In this document: positions 29,872 to 41,294 of the stretch, in pieces
Position numbering within the stretch: the first letter of the stretch is position 1
Layout: every line of letters begins with the position of its first letter
Assembly (NCBI GenBank): GCA_947579605.1
Contig: OX388315.1
Location: 1,550,001 to 1,614,000 of the forward strand
Direction: 5' to 3'
Length of the DNA stretch: 64,000 nucleotides
DNA from: Athripsodes cinereus
Taxonomy: Eukaryota; Arthropoda; Insecta; Trichoptera; Leptoceridae
The notes under the pieces: model-generated
What the model was told of the DNA's origin: nothing
Seen by the model: the letters and a program-made list of their open reading frames with translations, nothing else
Database searches by the model: none
Position numbers and translations under genes: made by a program

Positions 29872-30022
29872 GGGGCCGTAGACAAACCGCACTTTGCAAT
29901 CGACTACTGGCGAACTTTTCGACAATCTACCTACATGTACCGTGTAATTATGCGTTATTGTTGCAGTTATAGTCGAAAATTCGTTTGTAGTCGATCGCCA
30001 TGGAACGGTTTGTCTAGGGGGT
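29872..30022. mobile_element. MITE F, copy 2 (inverted relative to copy 1)
   Basis: GGGGCCGTAGACAAACCGCA at one end and GTTTGTCTAGGGGG at the other; interior GCGAACTTTTCGACAATCTA and GTACCGTGTAATTATGCG match 15202-15352 on the opposite strand. Confidence 0.8.
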
Positions 30023-30109
30023 CTGGCTTATAGAACCACATTTAGAATAGAATTATTCCTGTTTAAACCGAAACCTTACTCACAGAATAGTTTATTCTTT
30101 GTTGCACTA

Positions 30110-30170
30110 ACTGAACATTATAGAACAAAATTTTCAGCAGGGAAAATTTCGTTCTATAATGTCATTTTTG
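30110..30170. repeat. Short perfect-type hairpin
   Basis: CATTATAGAACAAAATTTTC, spacer AGCAGG, then GAAAATTTCGTTCTATAATG. One mismatch in 20 bp. Possibly the centre of a larger MITE; outer ends not found. Confidence 0.6.
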
Positions 30171-30547
30171 ATTTTCTGCAATTAGCAGCTGCGTTGCTCT
30201 ATGGTCAGGGTATGCCAAAACAATTGACAGTCAGGAATAATAAATTTTAGCCAGACATAGAATCTAAAAATGCTAAACTCTGTGGGTAAAATGTCATTTA
30301 GCCAGGTATTACATTTGGAATAGCAGTTATTTTATGATTGTGAATATGGGTGTTCATGTTTCAACTAATAGACAAAAGAAAAAATATATACCTACCATCA
30401 TTATCAAATACAGTTATAAATAATTAATTAATTGAAATAATATAATATTTTCAATAGTTTTATGATATTTATTGTATTGGTGCACAAGTAGTAGAATTCC
30501 ATAATTGAAATAGCAAAACAAGCATTTTTTACTATTTTAAAGTGTTG

Positions 30548-30694
30548 TCTGCTTATCGGGATCTCCGTGTAGCTGTTGTCTTGAGCTTTCAGATAAAAAA
30601 AATAATTTGTTGAGTTAAGACACTTAGATGGCGACAGCACGCTTGCTGAAAGTTCGAGACAAAACCAGCACCTACACGGAAATCTTAGTAACCA
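30548..30694. repeat. Imperfect inverted repeat (MITE-like)
   Basis: GGGATCTCCGTGTAGCTG and TTGAGCTTTCAG pair with CTGAAAGTTCGAGAC and CAGCACCTACACGGAAATC. 147 bp in total; no second copy in the window. Confidence 0.55.
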
Positions 30695-31435
30695 TACAAC
30701 ATGATGAAGCTTGTTTTTGTTATCCCGAGTAATTTTATGCTTAATTTTCTTCTCTACTGACAGCTGAAGCGAGTGCAAATATTTTTATAAATACCTTACT
30801 TGTCTATAGAAATCAAAAACAAACAATAATTTGTTGTTATTCTTGTATCCATCTCCATGATTTGCACATAGACATGATTGCATTTGATAATGACAATATT
30901 CGAAAATGAAACTAGTAAATCAATAATTAGTAAATATGGTTATTTCTCTATTAGATACATCTATTATTACTACATACACAGTGCACAATGAAAGAAATTA
31001 TTATTTATACCCAAAATAAACACAATTATGAAATCAAAAGACGATATTTAAATTACAATGAAATTAACACATACATAATATAAGTTAAACGGCAACATTT
31101 TCATTCATATATTATTTTCATTATAATATTAATTATACCTAAATTACATCTATTAGGCAAAATACCATCGCAAATATTTTATTCAACTTTGCAAACACAC
31201 GTTTTCTTATCTCTTTTCAAACAACTGACATGTTTACTTACAATGTAAGACAAAAAAATACAGAAAAAAAACAATAAAAAAAGAAACAAAAATTTACGTG
31301 AAGCATAGGTACGTAGTGAAACAAAAACATAATTATTTGCCACAACAAGCTTTAAAAAGACCAACTCTGTTCTAAAGCAATTTATAAAAATTCTTTTTGT
31401 TTTATATTTCACTCTGTTGTGGCAAAATCTGTTAT

Positions 31436-31765
31436 AATGATCGGAGTATTTACTAAAATTTATTGTTCAACTGGATTGGGGCACAACGTGCAGATGACAA
31501 AACCAATTAGACAATGTGACAAAAATTGTTGCTTCTTTGGTTTGCATTCAATATTTCTCGATTGGTGGAGCTTATATTGTGATATTGAAGATAGCGGAAT
31601 CGGTGCTCGTAGTCCATGGACACCGAAAATGATCACTCAAGCCAGCCTAGAGCCATTCCCTAAGTGTTGGGTCGTCTTTATAACTTCTTTCTATTAGATT
31701 TTGCATAAAGTTACATTGTGTAAATGTGATTCTGCAATTGAAAGGTCTGATTGGTTTTGTCATCT
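31436..31765. repeat. Two pieces of repeat E in opposite orientation
   Basis: 31436-31510 is the reverse complement of the GTCATCTGCACATTGTGCC part of repeat E; 31690-31765 is the forward TTTTGCATAAAGTTACATTG part. The unique DNA between them reads open for 92 codons on the plus strand, which I take as chance. Confidence 0.55.
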
Positions 31766-32324
31766 GTTAGAACCTCAAGTTAAATTAAATTTTAACTTTG
31801 ACTTTGACAAATATGATTTTACTGAGCAATTTTTCAATTCACTAATACATATTTTAATTTGAATACTCGTTAATGAAAAAAGAACAATAAAAAGTCATGA
31901 TAGAGAAACAAATGAATGCAACAATGACACAGTAACTATAATTATTATTATTATTAATTAGTACATAACTCTGAATTTAATTCCAATCACAATAGATTTA
32001 CTATACGACCATTGGTCCAAATTTTAAGATAGTAAATAAATTCTCTTTAATTAAATATATATTATATTGATAATAATAAAATAACAATTTTATTTATTTT
32101 ATCGTAATTATAATAATATGTATGTACACATCACTTGGTAACTATATTTTGTAGTACCCACACAATAAGGTATATTTAAATGGTAACTTCGTAGTTATAA
32201 AATCGTAATTACACGGTCAAAATGGGTGCTTGCCAAAACAAATTTGAGTTTCGATAAACTCAAACACAACCTGATTACCCTCAAATTAAGCAATAACATG
32301 TACCAAGAAAATTGAGCAGGTTCG

Positions 32325-32470
32325 TAGCCAGATTCGAATCATAGATCTTTAGCTTAGAAGTCAAAGATCCTCTAATATCTATTCAACATCATTTTAAGTG
32401 TGTCTGCGAGTTTATTGCAGAGGCGTGATCTCTTCCAACTAACCCAATGTTTAAGCTGTTTATTTAAAAC
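32325..32470 (-). mobile_element. tRNA-like trace plus LINE 3' end fragment
   Basis: Minus strand 32391-32450 reads TGGGTTAGTTGGAAGAGATC and GCAATAAACTCGCAGAC, the conserved 3' end of the LINE family also seen at 49110 and 58650. At 32320-32370 the minus strand carries a box B-like ATGATTCGAATCTGG. Confidence 0.55.
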
Positions 32471-32907
32471 AACATTGCAAAATTTTGTAAAGTTTACATT
32501 CCCCATTTTGAACATGCAACGACGAAGTGCAATATTTTTAACAATATTTTTTTTTTTAACTTTTGTCAATAAAACGTAATACATAAATACAAGTCTTTAA
32601 AGATCCTTTTTTATATTTTTAAAATATACTCATTTTATAATTTATCTATTCTATATACGTAATATTATTTAGTAAAATAATAAATATTATAATTTTCATC
32701 TTTACAATACTTCTTAACAATTTTTCTTTTATGTCTTTTTGGTTCTTCTATACTTGGATGGAATGACAATGATACAGTAAAATATTGTCGATATATAGGG
32801 GGAACAGCAACTAATTCCAGAAACCTTGTTTCATCATAACTAATATTTCTTTTCCTCGTATTCGTGAACAATATCAGAAAATGAAACTATGATGATCATT
32901 CATCACA

Positions 32908-33112
32908 ATGACAGAAAACATGAAATACTTTATAAGATAATGTAAGCAAGTCAACATATAAATAAAAAGGAATTAGTTGATTCCCTAATATGCTAACAAA
33001 TTTCTGTAATTAATTCAGTTTGATTTCAAATGACAGAAAACATGAAATACTTTATAAGATAATGTAAACAAGTCAACGTATAAATAAAAAGGAATTAGTT
33101 GATTCCCTTATA
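32908..33112. repeat. Direct duplication of about 86 bp separated by 32 bp
   Basis: ATGACAGAAAACATGAAATA through GAATTAGTTGATTCCCT occurs at 32908-32989 and 33030-33112 with only a few substitutions. Recent local duplication. Confidence 0.85.
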
Positions 33113-33894
33113 TACTTACAATCTTCAGTATGGTGAAACGACTTTTTGAAAAACAGTAAATGAGATAACATCGCTTAGGATTGAATACAAAACAGTGTCA
33201 CTAGTCTGAGCAAAATGACACCATTGTCACTTACTTTACTGTGGTGTATTACTCAAACTAGACCTAGGTACCTACTGATTCAATAAAGAAATATATCGTC
33301 AGTTGTTCAATGAAACTTTCTACGTTAATACATTTATCAAGGTTTCACAATGATTGGCTAATAAAATTACTTTTATGGATTCAATCATGATATAATATCT
33401 ATATTCACTTGATATTTCAATGCTTTAATATATCTCAAAACACAAATCTTCTACAAAATATAAACTGTAACATTAAGGGAGGTATTCCCACCACTTACTC
33501 CTAGATGTTTCAAGAACATCAGTTCTCATGTCATCCAATAAGTCGTAACATTAACTGTTCACAATTATTATAGCAATTTTCATTTAATGTTGTCTAAGAC
33601 TTGGTTTTTCACTAAAAGCACGCTTGATAAACAGCAAGACCATGTAAAATAGTTTGCGTTCAATTTTAAGCTAACTAATAAACAATTTTTTTTAATATTT
33701 CGTAATACGCATCTTCACATTACAAAAACTTCTCCAAAAAAGGTGTTAATTCGTTGAGTTGTGTATTTTTTTAAGTTCTACACTGTACATTGATTACAAT
33801 CATTTCACATTCATAGATTAGGAATATGATATTCAGAGTGCAAATTTCTTGCTATATTACAATATCTTCTAACTAACTCAGCTAAATTTCAAAA

Positions 33895-34190
33895 TTTTGA
33901 CAACATTGGGACATGTTTATCTGCCCCGAGCTTCCAGGAGGAGCATTGAGGGGCGATTGAGTTAAGTTATGGAAATGTATTTCACTTTTCTCACAGAATA
34001 CTAAATTTATGAATGAAATTTATTGGACATATATTGAATTGGACATGTGGAGAATTGGACACACTCGAAAATGGCGTGCATGTATGAGAAATATCATGAA
34101 TATAGAAGTGTGTAAACATATTACAAAATGGAGTTCCATTCTCCCTGTCTACCCTACTCGGGATGTGACATGATGGTATGTATAGAGATA
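33895..34190 (+). pseudogene. Decayed LINE C-terminal fragment
   Basis: 34074-34172 translates in broken frames to WRACMRNIMNIE, WSSILPVYPTRDVT, matching the RRACMRNWMNVEE and [14 protein letters not shown] end of the LINE at 22465-22941. The preceding TTCCAGGAGGAGCATTGA block recurs at 56175. Confidence 0.65.
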
Positions 34191-37100
34191 GAAATTAACA
34201 ATCACGATGAGTAGTCGCGCCCCTCCTGCAGCCCTCTATCTTCTTTCTTCAACAATCTACACTATAATTATATTTTTGTATAATGAATAGTGTTATTATT
34301 GTTATTTAATGCCTGTCATGAGATTTTTTTAAATATATTATAACTCACAGAAGTCTGCAGATCAATTCAAACGATGGAAATATTCAGGAGCAAGTTTTGG
34401 AATATGAAGTGACGTAATTTAAAATTATTAATCTAATGACATTTACATAATAACTAAGTTTTAGTTAGGTACTCGCGTGTGTCATATATTTTCACTTAAA
34501 ACTAAGCAATTATTATCTATAATATATTAGAACTTTCCCTACAAATCTACTTGCGGTAACCATAGACAAAAATATTCTTAATAAAGACACTAGCAGAAAA
34601 AAAATTCATATAGAAATAATTTTGGCACCAATACTTGTCGAAATCTAAAAAAATGCAAAAAGAAAAAGTGACGATACAGTTTAATAGAAAAATTTATATA
34701 AGAATGGAATATTAGTATACTGAATGACTACCTGAAACTTTAGCTAAAAAACTAAAAAAAAATATTAATCCTTAATTGTCCGTCCAGTAACATACATGGA
34801 GATTCAGAAAGTCCAAAAAAGCAAGAATAAAATGTAATATGTTGTAACTAAAAATAGTTAATAAAAATTGTTAACTTTTTCATAAGCCCAAAATTTCAGC
34901 TATATGTTATATCTCAATGTACCGTTTTTATCACATGAGGTAACCAACAAATACACAGGACATACCTTTTGATATGAATAACAAAACGTCCCAAAAATAT
35001 GAACATCACAGTATGGTCAGTATTTTTTTTATTTATTTACTCATGATTGATCAAAATATATCTCCAATACTGTGCCAATTAGAAGAAGTTGAAGAAGCAC
35101 AAAAAAAAAAACGCTAAATTATTTTTTCGATTTCGTTGCTTGACACATTGTTGCAAACGTCATCCGTATAACATGCATCATATTAATAGTACATATTTAT
35201 TATACCCCACAACATGAAATTTCAAAACTGGCAATGAACCCACTTTTTGTAAGATTGATTGTAAAATTCGTTCCATAAAAAAAAATTTTTTTTAGCACAT
35301 TTTTCAAACAACCTCACCATCACAACAAATTATGTTTAAATAAAATAATTATAATAATATATTTTATAAAAATATTTGAATAAATAAATAATTAGTGATT
35401 ATCAAATTACTTTACTTTAAACACCTTAGAACAACTATCATAAAAGTCGTGATGAAATTTTAAATTTTTTGGATTTGAGCCAATGAACACTTTGAATAAT
35501 CAGTTCCACACATCGTTTGCTTCGTCCGCTCAATTAAAATATTTAAATCTGACAAATTAACACCACATTATAATTTAACAGACACATGAAAAATTAATAA
35601 TACGATTAATTGAAATGTAATATAATATATATTGCACCATTTTTTACTTGTCAAATAAATGTGAAGACGAATAATGTCTTGCGAGCCTACACATATAAAC
35701 ATAACTGACAGGTTTTTATCAAAAAGTTTTCACATGCAATGCAAAAGTTTTCCTATTTTCGTACATCCATTCAGTCTTTCTGATAAAAACTCGATAATAG
35801 TTAGCTGAATGGATTTTGAGTGCACACACTGTCAGGCATAAAAAGTTGAAATAATATTCTCAATTTTTCTTTCATGTAAATATTTGTAACTTAATGAACA
35901 AATTAGCATTGCAGATATATTATTTCAAGTTCAATTCCTAGCCAGGATATTAATTTTAAACAAAAACATCTGTATTTTAGAAAATACAGACACAACGGTC
36001 CTGATTGACAAAATATTTAACACTTTTATGTTGTACACACTAAATTCAATATAAAATTTATACACGTAAATTGAAAAACGAATGGTTTGGTATTAAAATT
36101 GGACAGTTTTTATAAAATAGGGGAGAAAATTAACTAATATTTTTATGAAAATTATTCAAAATGTAATTAGTTTTTGGTCTCTACTGACATTTCACTGCAA
36201 AGGAATTTATTAGTCCAGTTTAGATACCAAAAAACACAATTATAAAAAATTAACGAATCAAGGACCATAAAAATCATAAAAAAATCTTTATGCTTATATG
36301 AATTTAAAAATTTAAATAAAAAAATATGATAAGTATATGTAAGAAGAAAAATAATAATTATGCTAAAAATCATGATATAAAAATATTATTTTCTAAGAAA
36401 CTGAGAGAAATATTGAAAAAAAAAACTTGATAAAACTCAAATAAAAATTCATCATTGTTACGAGCTAGGTACACCTGTAAACAATTATTTTTCCCTGTAT
36501 AATCATAATCAATGATATTAAAATAAAAGATTTTCCTCAATTAAAAGTAATGAATGGTTCATATAGACATACATAAATAAAATTAATTTCAAAAATAAAC
36601 TTTTATATTAAATTATTCCCCATTTATAGGAATGCGTTTGAAGTAACAACAAAAAGTATTATAAAAGGTATTTAAACAAAATATAAAAAATTTAACACTT
36701 AGTTACTAATTGCACAATAATTCCCTACAAACAAAATAATATTGAAACTATTAGAAGATTCAAGATAGAAATTAATGTAATTTGTAATAAATTAAATTAG
36801 ATTAATTATATAATTTAATTAGTTCACATTGTAAGTGTATAAATTTGTTAGTAATTTATAAATTAATGTTATCAAATATCATCGCTCAGTATCCAAAACT
36901 GAGAAATGTAAAATTTATAAAGAAATTATGTCTGCCGCAAACATGCAACGAGTTGAGAAAAGAAAATAGCATGCTTGTATCATCGGGGATCGTAAGATCT
37001 CAATTTAGCGGTTTGAAATAGGCACTTTGTAATGCATAAGAGCCACCTATGCGAAATGGTGGAGAAAATAGTTCTTAATAATCCCACAATGAAAACGTTA

Positions 37101-37985
37101 AGAAGAAGGAGGGAGACAAGCTAGATGTGGTAAATTTGAAAGAACAGCATTATTTAGTTCATTCAAGACGAGGAAATTAACATGGGTGCTTTTTTACATT
37201 TCGAATTCTCAGTGGTAATTACTGCTGACGCTATTTCATAATATAACATTTAGTTTTACAAGTTTCCTTCAAAATTTTTGCTTTTGTAACAATCTCTGAA
37301 TTGGATTTTGAACGACAATATTGTTTTATCTACAGCATAATCAATGTATGAATAAAATACACAGACATGTTGAATATAATTATAAAGTGTAAAGTGGTTC
37401 ATTCACATAAAATAAATAAAGGAAAGGATAGAGTACATCATTTAACAAGCCAACATAAACATTCATAGGACATAAGAGTAATGGATGCATTGAGTTATTT
37501 GATTGTATTTGAGTGTGAGGTAGTCAAATCCCATTGTCTAATTTATAAATCATCTCATTTAGAACTTTCTAGGAATATTTTCAAGGTAAAAACTCAATTT
37601 GAGCAATTTTTAAGTGTTTCAAACATATTCAGAAGGGTTAATTGTAAACATAAATTCACATTTTGGACACTTTTAATGATTTATTTTGCATAAATAATAT
37701 GTAAGCTATGAATCATATTAAACCAATTAAAATGATTCATTGTCATTGATTTTATTCCAAAAAGCGAAGAAAAATATACTGCTTACTTTGGAAATCAAAC
37801 CCTACACCCCCGACTTATAAAATGAGATTTTAGGCACTTATTTATCCCATTTAAATTTTATCATTATTTCTTTTTGGTTCCCGCTTTCCATTTTCAAAAA
37901 TTTTGAAAAATATATCAAAAACAGTGTTTACTTAGACAAAAAAAAATGTTTTTTCATATGAAAACAAATGAGATTTAACTGCACA
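34191..37985. other. Very AT-rich region, no gene seen
   Basis: I found no exon with convincing splice signals, RNA gene or repeat of another locus here. Only short ORFs occur, which are expected at this composition on inspection of their low-complexity content. Confidence 0.45.
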
Positions 37986-37986
37986 T

Positions 37987-38141
37987 CGTCGTTGGATCAA
38001 TGAAACCTCTTATGTGTCAATTTTTTTCGAATATGAGATATTGGTACCAAATTGTTCGGCCTGACGAGACGAATCGTTTGATACCAATATCTCATATTCG
38101 AAAAAAATTGACACATAAGAGGTTTCATTGATCCAACGACG
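37987..38141. mobile_element. 155-bp inverted repeat with one-mismatch arms
   Basis: The arms begin CGTCGTTGGATCAATGAAAC and run about 64 bases to GATATTGGTACC/GGTATCAA, with a single C/T difference. They enclose a short loop with CGGCCTGACGAGACGAATCG. ACAT flanks both sides (37983-37986 and 38142-38145), a possible 4-bp target duplication. Confidence 0.85.
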
Positions 38142-38585
38142 ACATGTTGAATTATTTTGTCGTATTGTAAAATGTCACATATTTAATGTCTTACGAATCT
38201 GGCGAGAGTCTTGTGTGTGAGTGTGTGTCACAACCTCGTAGGAGAATAGGAAAATAATTGGTAAACATGATTGGTAAAAAACAAATGACAATAAGAGAAA
38301 CAGCCGAACAATCACAAAAACATAAAAAGAAAAAAAAGTGAAATGGAGTAATTTAACAAAATATATTTTATTCAATAAAAATAAACAACAATAATTTTAA
38401 CAACAATATTGTACAAAATAAATACAATACAAAATAATATACATGGCTAGATACCTACTAGAAAAAATACTAGAAAAAAGGAAAAAATATATGAAATAAA
38501 CACCACAAACATCTACATTTATTTTACAAACGGCACACTTTCTTTCTACTTGTGATAAAAAAAAACTCATTTAAATTCACATTTG

Positions 38586-38893
38586 AGGGCTTCAGATGCA
38601 AAGGCACATCGAACCTAGAATATTGAAACTAAAAAAGCAATGCAATACTATTTCTACCTATAATATTTTTAAATAATGTTTTTTTCTGTTTTAATGTTTA
38701 TTTATAACATTTTAATAATCTATTGTTTAAGTAAAAAACAGAGTGTATTTGAAAAAAAAATGCAAATAAATTTTGAATTCAAAGTATTTTTGCATCTCAA
38801 CAGTGCACTTCAATTAAAACAAATGAAGGTTGGACAGACAGAATGCCTTGAAGTTGATAACTAATTGTGATGTGCCTTTGCACGTAAAGCCCT
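38586..38893. mobile_element. TIR MITE with AGGGCTT-TGCAAAGGCACATC ends
   Basis: Left end AGGGCTTCAGATGCAAAGGC, right end GCCTTTGCACGTAAAGCCCT; 308 bp. Its left 200 bases recur at 42979-43255 inside the glycerol-3-phosphate dehydrogenase gene. Confidence 0.7.
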
Positions 38894-40299
38894 AATATCT
38901 TAACAAGAATGAAAAAAAATGTTTAAATGAAAAAAAACTACTTAAATGGAATCGGCATACTTCATTTACTGTGTCCAAACTACGGCTACAAATAAAAAAA
39001 TAACTGTTCTTTTTTCTCTTTTCTTCCCTTTGTAAATATATCAAAAGAAAAATACAATAAAAATTGTTTGGTCAATTTCTTTGTCAATATTTACAAATAT
39101 GAGAGTGTATATTGTTTATTTGTTTGTAGCTGTAATGTAGACCCGGTTAATGACGAATTAGAGAACCTTGTCTCCATATCACTCCTACAGTATGCTAGAT
39201 GCATGTGGATATTTTAATGTAATAGACAAGGACACACATATCAATGTCATTCTCTACTCATTATATTGTTAATCTCTTTGTACTGAAAATCGTTAAAAAG
39301 TATCTCTCAAATGGTGCAACAACTTAAAAATGCAATCTTAAAAAGAAAAATCACCTCAGAAACTAATTCAAGAAATATCTAACAAACGTTCTTGTATCTT
39401 TTTTTTCACTTTAAATAAATTCAAAGAAAAAAGAAACAGAGAATCTTCGTTGAGCATTGGTTCGACTAATCTGAACATTTCGAATGCAATTTTTTTCATA
39501 TTATTTTATAATACAAATCGTTGAGTCATAAGATTTTTCACTCGTGTAATTTTTTGCAAATCTGTTACCAATGAATGATTACGGAAAAAACTCGATATAT
39601 TTAGATTCTCATTCTCATCAATAAAAATTTCCAGTTATTTTATTTTAACTCCATTAAGACAATCGAAAAATACAGTTTTCAGTTTTACTAACACTTTACA
39701 AAGGTGACTTAGCCTTCATCATTGACACTATCCAAATGAAAGATTTTTACATAGTTGGTGACTTATTGCTGCAACGCAATTCCTTTCAGTCAACCAAGTT
39801 CATTTGAGTGCTGATTTAACCATTAAATAATTTTTACGGAAATAATATAAAACCGGGCTAGGAAATCAAGCCCTAAATTTTGAGTATTCAAGATCGGAAT
39901 TATAAACGCTATACCACTTGGGCTGATAGTTTAACAAACTGAAAAATGGCTAAATTTCTCTATTCAGAAGTGTTAGCACCATTTAAGTAAAAATAAAACA
40001 ATAGGACAAACTACCAACGCTTGTACTCAACATAACCCAATACATTTACAACGATACAACAATAATATGCATTCTACTACATGAAACAAATAAATAAATG
40101 AATGGATATTAAATACAATATATTTCACAGTGTTGGTTTGTGTGTAATTTGTGGGTGTGGGTTTGTAGTTAGTTTATAATAAATTAATTATAATATATAT
40201 ATCGTATAATTTAACATACATATAGTTCTCGAGTTAAGACAAAGAGATCTGTCCGCACAAATTCATTTAAAAGGAATAAGAACATTCTTAAATCTCTAT
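38894..40299. other. AT-rich region, no gene seen
   Basis: Might include distal 3' UTR of the glycerol-3-phosphate dehydrogenase gene, but I cannot place its polyadenylation site. At 39845-39930 the minus strand has AAGTGGTATAGCG and GGGCTTGATTTCC, a faint tRNA-like remnant. Confidence 0.35.
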
Positions 40300-40480
40300 G
40301 CGCCTCACACTTTTTTGCAAGTTTTCATAAAAGAAAGATATTCGTAAACATAGCGTGCAAGACATTCAACATCTTCAATACAGGATTTATGAGGTATGAC
40401 ACCCATTCTGAATATCTTATTTTTTATTGGCGCAGAGAGATAACTTGCACATTTATTACATGCAGCAAGTCTACTGACTA
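40300..40480 (+). mobile_element. Repeat C copy
   Basis: GCAAGTTTTCATAAAAGAAAG, AAGACATTCAACATCTTCAA, ACACCCATTCTGAATATC, GGCGCAGAGAGATAAC and TTATTACATGCAGC in family order. Confidence 0.7.
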
Positions 40481-41294
40481 CCGTTGCATGATAGAATCAG
40501 TGACTAATGAGGTTTTAAAGTGGCAGCCAAGAACAGGAAAAATAATTTGTCGGTAAACCATCGACAAGATGCAAGTAGTCTGCTTAAGACAGAGAGATGT
40601 GAAGTTATAAATGGGAGACCTATGTTCATGAATAGTAATAGTAAATATTGAAGTTAATGTAGGATTTTTCAATAGTCGTATGTCAGATATGTCGCAAACC
40701 AGAGAACTAAGTGTATTGTAAATATTTATGTATTTTATGGTAAACAGAAAACTGAATATAGAAGCAAAAGAAAAAGACTTTTACAAAAACAGAAGAGAGA
40801 AATAGAGAAGTGTGGTATTAAAGTATTGTATAGAGTGCGTTTTTACATCAATTTCACACCAGTCCAAAACTTTCAATAGAAATGACTAAATTATACTTTC
40901 ACAGTGACGAGATTCTCACTATGTAGCGATTTCTTCCATCTCTTAGACTTCAGAAATTGAATCTGCTGTTTTTAGCAAGCACACACAATAAGAAAACAAT
41001 CCAATAACTTGCTCGCATGCGAAAGATGCCAAAACAGTATAAACAGATTATTGGAATGAACTGTTGTGAGACTGATGTACCTAAACACCCTCATAGATAC
41101 ATAGAAATAAATAATATGTTGTTATTATTATTATACATGTTGTACAGTACAGTACAGAGCTAGTGGTACAGAGCTACAACAGAGATGAGAAGCTAAAGGT
41201 AAGATGTAGCTATAATAATGTAACTTTACTGGACCAGGCTCATTATTTATATTATTATTATTATGCAGTGAAGGTGAAGAGAAGATGTGGTTGC

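Noticed and set aside
31419..31697. Plus-strand ORF of 92 codons
   Set aside because: It overlaps repeat E sequence at its start and shows no domain; treated as chance.
38050..38085. Ribozyme-like loop CTGACGAGACGAATCG in the 38-kb inverted repeat
   Set aside because: The GAAA element is absent and pairing is short; insufficient.
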